Positions 60,473 through 64,000 of a stretch of 64,000 nt of DNA are shown here, piece by piece (the stretch's first letter is position 1; every line of letters begins with the position of its first letter). Origin of the DNA: Streptomyces sp. NBC_00271. Its GTDB lineage: Bacteria > Actinomycetota > Actinomycetes > Streptomycetales > Streptomycetaceae. The notes below the pieces were generated by a model, which saw only the letters and a program-made list of their open reading frames with translations, had not been told where the DNA came from and ran no database searches. Both the position numbers and the translations under genes were made by a program. The DNA lies in assembly GCF_036178845.1 (NCBI RefSeq), contig NZ_CP108070.1, positions 6,076,001 to 6,140,000 of the forward strand, read 5' to 3'.

Positions 60473-61698
60473 ACCGCATCGCAGTGTCGCTCTCGCGCGC
60501 TATCGCCCGGGTCACCGACGCCGCCCTCGGCCCGTACCAGACGGCCGTGATCCGCATCGGCTTCGCCGCCACCTGGCTGCTGTTCCTGCTGCGCGAGTTC
60601 CCGCACCGCCAGGAGATGTACGGCCCCGACGGACCGTGGAAGTGGGACCTCGCCCAGCGGCTCGTCGCGGACAACCACGCCTTCACGATCCTGATGTGGT
60701 CCGACAGCCAGGTGTGGTTCGAGACCGTCTACGCCCTCGCCGTCCTCTCCGCTCTCCTGCTGCTGGTGGGCTGGCGGACCCGCACGATGTCCGTGCTGTT
60801 CATGGTCGGCGTGCTCTCGCTGCAGAACCGCAGCATCTTCATGGGGGACGGCGGCGACAACGTCATCCACCTCATGGCGATCTATCTGGTGTTCACGCGC
60901 TGTGGACAGGTGTGGTCGCTGGACGCCCGGCGGGCCCGGCTCGCGCGGGAGGCTCGCGCGCGGGGGGACCTTCCGCGGGCCGGGGCCCAGGACCGGGTCG
61001 GTCTCGTCCTGTGGGCGGCGCTCGGCCTGCTGCTGGCCGCGGCGACGGGCGCGGGGCGGCTCAGCCCCGGCTGGTTGATGATCTTCTGGGGGCTGTGGGC
61101 GGTCCAGGCGCTGTGGTGGGCCGTCGGCCGCCTGGCGCGCACCGCGGAGCCTCGGATCCTGCTCGACGTCATCGCCAACGCCGTGCACAACGCGGCCCTG
61201 CTCGTGATCATGGCCGAGGCGTGTCTGATCTACGCGACCGCCGGCTGGTACAAGATCCAGGGCTCGCGCTGGCAGGACGGCACGGCCGTCTACTACCCGC
61301 TCCACCTGGACTACTTCTCCCCGTGGCCCGCCCTGTCCGACCTGCTGGCCTCACACGGCACGATCGTGATGCTGGTGACCTACGGGACGGTCGCCGTGCA
61401 GGTCGCCTTCCCCTTCACCCTGATCAACCGGCGCGTCAAGAACGTCCTGCTGGCCGCCATGATGACCGAGCACGCCGTGATCGCCGTGGTCCTCGGGCTG
61501 CCGTTCTTCTCGCTCGCGATGATCGCCGCCGACGCGGTGTTCCTGCCGACGTCGTTCCTGCGGCGCCTCGGCGGATGGGCGGCACGCGCGCGGGGACGAC
61601 TGTTCCCGCCCGGCGCCCGCAAGCTGCCGGGCCAGCGCGCTCAGGGGCCGCGCACCTCGGAGCCGGCCGAGGACCCGCACGTAGGCTTCACCGCATGA
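60469..61698 (+). CDS. HTTM-domain membrane protein (vitamin K-dependent carboxylase-like)
   Basis: 409 residues from ATG 60469. Several membrane helices with the horizontally-transferred transmembrane domain pattern: TAVIRIGFAATWLLFLLREF, QNRSIFMGDGGDNVIHLMAI, AGWYKIQGSRWQDGTAVYYP. HTTM proteins are bacterial relatives of vitamin K gamma-carboxylase, but carboxylase activity is not expected in most actinobacteria. Overlaps at both ends (ATGA) place it in one operon with DUF5819 and the methyltransferase. Confidence 0.88.
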   Translation: MNRIAVSLSRAIARVTDAALGPYQTAVIRIGFAATWLLFLLREFPHRQEMYGPDGPWKWDLAQRLVADNHAFTILMWSDSQVWFETVYALAVLSALLLLVGWRTRTMSVLFMVGVLSLQNRSIFMGDGGDNVIHLMAIYLVFTRCGQVWSLDARRARLAREARARGDLPRAGAQDRVGLVLWAALGLLLAAATGAGRLSPGWLMIFWGLWAVQALWWAVGRLARTAEPRILLDVIANAVHNAALLVIMAEACLIYATAGWYKIQGSRWQDGTAVYYPLHLDYFSPWPALSDLLASHGTIVMLVTYGTVAVQVAFPFTLINRRVKNVLLAAMMTEHAVIAVVLGLPFFSLAMIAADAVFLPTSFLRRLGGWAARARGRLFPPGARKLPGQRAQGPRTSEPAEDPHVGFTA

Positions 61699-62501
61699 AG
61701 GACCCCGCAAGCGACCCCACGGACCGTGTGCAGGACCCGGTGGGCGACCGCCGGCAGGACCACGACCCCGTGAGCGCCTGGCACCGCCTCGCCGACACCT
61801 GCGTCCTGCTCGACGGCTTCCACGCCCTCAAGCACGCCGTGCGCTTCCGGGCCGAGGTCCTGGTGGCGGTCACCAGCGACCGGCAGGCGGCGCTCGCCCT
61901 CACCGACGAGCTGGCCCCGGACGTACGCGACAACCTGGACGCCCTCTTGGTGGAGGTCCCGGAGGCCACGTACCGCTCCCTCGTCCCGCGTCCGCACCCG
62001 ACCGCGGTGGCCGCGCTGGCGGTACGTCCCTCCCGCGAGGCCAATCTGCGGGCGCTGGCCCGCACGCCCCGCACCGCCCCCGTGGTCGTCCTCGACCATC
62101 CGCGCAACCTCGGCAACGCCGGCGCCGTGATCCGCCTGGCGGCCGGCTTCGGCGCGACCGGCGTCGTCACCACGGGCACCCTCGACCCCTGGCACCCCAC
62201 GGTGGTGCGGGGCGGGGCGGGCCTGCACTTCGCGACCGCCGTGGAGCGGCTGACGGTGGCCGAGCTGCCGTCCGGGCCGGTGTTCGCCCTCGACCCGGAC
62301 GGCGAGGACATCCGGGGACTCAAGCTCCCGGACGACGCCGTGCTCGCCTTCGGCTCCGAGCGCAGCGGCCTTTCCACCGACCTACGCGCGCGTGCCGACC
62401 ACTTGGTGTCACTCCCGATGCGCCCCCAGGTCTCCAGCTACAACCTGGCGACGAGCGTGGCCATGACCCTGTTCCACTGGAGCGCCCCACAAGGGGGCTA
62501 G
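61695..62501 (+). CDS. SpoU/TrmH-family RNA 2'-O-methyltransferase
   Basis: 268 residues from ATG 61695, overlapping the HTTM stop. N-terminal substrate-binding region (VLLDGFHALKHAVRF) and a C-terminal SPOUT knot: VVLDHPRNLGNAGAVIRLAA, VLAFGSERSGLS and the Motif 3 MRPQVSSYNLATSVAM. It methylates ribose in rRNA or tRNA with S-adenosylmethionine. Some relatives confer ribosome-targeted antibiotic resistance, but nothing here suggests that. Confidence 0.9.
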   Translation: MKDPASDPTDRVQDPVGDRRQDHDPVSAWHRLADTCVLLDGFHALKHAVRFRAEVLVAVTSDRQAALALTDELAPDVRDNLDALLVEVPEATYRSLVPRPHPTAVAALAVRPSREANLRALARTPRTAPVVVLDHPRNLGNAGAVIRLAAGFGATGVVTTGTLDPWHPTVVRGGAGLHFATAVERLTVAELPSGPVFALDPDGEDIRGLKLPDDAVLAFGSERSGLSTDLRARADHLVSLPMRPQVSSYNLATSVAMTLFHWSAPQGG

Positions 62502-62550
62502 GGGTGGGCTAGGGGGTGTCCGGCGGATCACGCCGCAGGCGCGAGGCCTG

Positions 62551-62574
62551 GGACCTGTCCGGCGAATCAGGTCC
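62551..62574. repeat. Dispersed palindromic element, copy 2 (possible terminator)
   Basis: GGACCTG and CAGGTCC flank TCCGGCGAAT between the convergent methyltransferase and PaaN genes; related to 57417-57441. A third, partial version (GTGTCCGGCGGATCACGCC) lies at about 62517. Confidence 0.65.
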
Positions 62575-64000
62575 TAGCGTCGGACCTCCACCACTCGGAA
62601 CCGGTTGGCCACGAAGCCGCCGTCGCACAGCGCGGCGTTCGCCGCCGGGTTGCCGCCCGACCCGTGGAAGTCCGAGAACGCCGCCGTCTGGTTGACGTAC
62701 ACGCCGCCCGTCAGATTCAGGGACAGCTGGGCACACTCCTCCAGACAGGCCTCCCGTACGGCCTCCTCGACGACCTCGTCGGTGGTGTACGCCCCGACGG
62801 TCATCGCCCCCTTCTCCCGGACGGTCCGGCGCAGCAGCTCCACCGCGTCCCCCGCCGAGTCGACCGCGACCGCGAAGGACACCGGTCCGAAGCACTCGTT
62901 CATGTAGGCGGCCTCGTCGTCGGCACCCTCCCAGTACTTCCGGGCACCGTCGAGCTTGACGATCACCGGGGTGCGGACGACCGCGTCCGGGAACTCCGCG
63001 TTGCCCACCTCACGCGACGCGAGGGCGACCTCGCCGAGCCCTGCCGCGGCCTCCAGACGCGCCTTGACGTCCGGGTTCACGATCGCGCCCAGCAGCCCGT
63101 TGGCACGCGCGTCGTCCCCGAGGAGTCCGTCGACCGACCGGGCGAGGTCGGCGACCACCTCGTCGTACGACTTGGAGCCCTCCTCCGTACGGATGCCGTC
63201 GCGGGGGATGAGGAGGTTCTGCGGGGTCGTGCACATCTGGCCGCTGTACAGGGACAAGGAGAAGGCCAGGTTGGACAGCATCCCCTTGTAGTCGTCGGTC
63301 GACTCCACGATCACCGTGTTGACGCCGGCCTTCTCCGTGTAGACCTGCGCCTGGCGGGCGTGGGTCTCCAGCCAGTCGCCGAACGCCGTCGACCCGGTGT
63401 AGTCGATGATCCGGATCTCGGGGCGCACGGCCAGGGTCTTGGCGATGCCCTCCCCGGGCCGCTCGGCGGCCAGCGCCACCAGGTTCGGGTCGAAGCCCGC
63501 CGCGGCGAGCACCTCGCGCGCGACCTGCACGGTGAGCGCGAGCGGCAGCACCGCGCGCGGGTGCGGCTTGACGAGCACGGCGTTACCGGTGGCCAGGGAG
63601 GCGAACAGGCCCGGATAGCCGTTCCACGTCGGGAAGGTGTTGCAGCCGATCATCAGCGCGATACCGCGCGGCACCGGCGTGAACTGCTTGGTCATCGCGA
63701 GCGGGTCGCGCTTGCCCTGGGGCTTGGTCCACTCCGCGGTGTCGGGCGTGCGGACCTGCTCCACATACGCGTACGCCACCGCCTCCAGGCCGCGGTCCTG
63801 CGCGTGCGGGCCGCCCGCCTGGAACGCCATCATGAAGGCCTGGCCGCTGGTGTGCATGACCGCGTGCGCGAACTCGTGCGTGCGGTCGGCGATCCGCTTG
63901 AGGATCTCCAGACAGACCATCGCGCGCATCTCCGCGCCCGCGTCGCGCCAGGCCCGCTGTCCGGCCCGCATGGCGGGCAGCAGCACGTCGACGTCCGCGT
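62574..64000 (-). CDS. paaN: PaaN, phenylacetate-pathway aldehyde dehydrogenase (5' end outside window)
   Basis: About 475 residues visible; the frame is open to the right edge, so the N-terminus is missing. Aldehyde dehydrogenase superfamily of the PaaN type: IGCNTFPTWNGYPGLFASLA, VLVKPHPRAVLPLAL, IDYTGSTAFGDWLETHA, and the catalytic region SLYSGQMCTTPQNLLI with Cys. The C-terminus shows NLTGGVYVNQTAAFSDFHGS. In phenylacetate catabolism it oxidises a ring-opened semialdehyde CoA ester. Its convergent terminator-like element is shared with the methyltransferase gene. Confidence 0.88.
   Translation of the reverse strand, partial: ADVDVLLPAMRAGQRAWRDAGAEMRAMVCLEILKRIADRTHEFAHAVMHTSGQAFMMAFQAGGPHAQDRGLEAVAYAYVEQVRTPDTAEWTKPQGKRDPLAMTKQFTPVPRGIALMIGCNTFPTWNGYPGLFASLATGNAVLVKPHPRAVLPLALTVQVAREVLAAAGFDPNLVALAAERPGEGIAKTLAVRPEIRIIDYTGSTAFGDWLETHARQAQVYTEKAGVNTVIVESTDDYKGMLSNLAFSLSLYSGQMCTTPQNLLIPRDGIRTEEGSKSYDEVVADLARSVDGLLGDDARANGLLGAIVNPDVKARLEAAAGLGEVALASREVGNAEFPDAVVRTPVIVKLDGARKYWEGADDEAAYMNECFGPVSFAVAVDSAGDAVELLRRTVREKGAMTVGAYTTDEVVEEAVREACLEECAQLSLNLTGGVYVNQTAAFSDFHGSGGNPAANAALCDGGFVANRFRVVEVRR

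Overview
The window looks like the core chromosome of a Streptomyces, close to the replication origin, interrupted by an aromatic polyketide gene cluster. The evidence is very high GC with GC-rich third codon positions, rare TTA codons confined to a few cluster genes, and an actinobacterial cell-wall and division block at the left. Several DnaA-box-like motifs and a parS centromere site also point to the origin region.

Left core (about 1-14971): a truncated rhomboid protease, crgA, a DUF881 membrane protein, three class E sortases interleaved with a tiny membrane protein and a glutamine amidotransferase, and then on the minus strand the operon fhaA-fhaB-pstP-SEDS(rodA/ftsW)-pbpA-pknB. This is the conserved apparatus linking Ser/Thr kinase signalling to peptidoglycan synthesis. 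It ends at a tRNA-Leu(CAG).

Middle (about 15100-54800): a type II polyketide cluster laid out like jadomycin/kinamycin-type angucycline clusters. At its left is a regulatory block: an orphan histidine-kinase-like protein, two gamma-butyrolactone-receptor-family TetR proteins, an atypical OmpR-type regulator, an AfsA-type butenolide/butyrolactone synthase and an epimerase. Four palindromic operators of one type lie in the promoters of this block. The biosynthetic block follows: biotin carboxylase, polyketide cyclase, KS-alpha, KS-beta, ACP, ketoreductase, aromatase/cyclase, two flavin monooxygenases, hydrolase, exporter, a degenerate ACP, carboxyltransferase, carboxylase epsilon subunit, phosphopantetheinyl transferase, a second aromatase/cyclase, and a two-domain ABM oxygenase of the ring-B-opening (AlpJ/JadG/GilOII) type. 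Tailoring and export genes come next: SnoaL-like protein, antiporter, flavin reductase, HxlR regulator, 14-TM exporter, a third flavin monooxygenase, a flavin-dependent halogenase, a berberine-bridge-type oxidase, a mycothiol-dependent-isomerase-like protein, a WYL regulator, and a quinone-stress set (NmrA-like, azoreductase, HxlR). I infer a chlorinated, non-glycosylated, ring-B-modified angucycline or a derivative. No glycosyltransferase, amidotransferase or methyltransferase gene is visible. The carboxylase genes plus the PPTase make the cluster largely self-sufficient for malonyl-CoA and ACP activation.

Right core (about 54900-64000): a DUF2252 protein, a J-domain protein, a rhodanese, an acyl-CoA dehydrogenase behind a KstR-like operator, a DUF5819/HTTM membrane pair, a SpoU-type RNA methyltransferase and a truncated PaaN aldehyde dehydrogenase.

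Most unusual points: an ACP-like protein with Pro in place of the phosphopantetheine Ser; a KS-beta with Glu where Gln is expected; 278 bp of perfect identity between the two aromatase/cyclase genes in inverted orientation (gene conversion); a perfect parS inside the cluster; and shared operators that define at least two sub-regulons.
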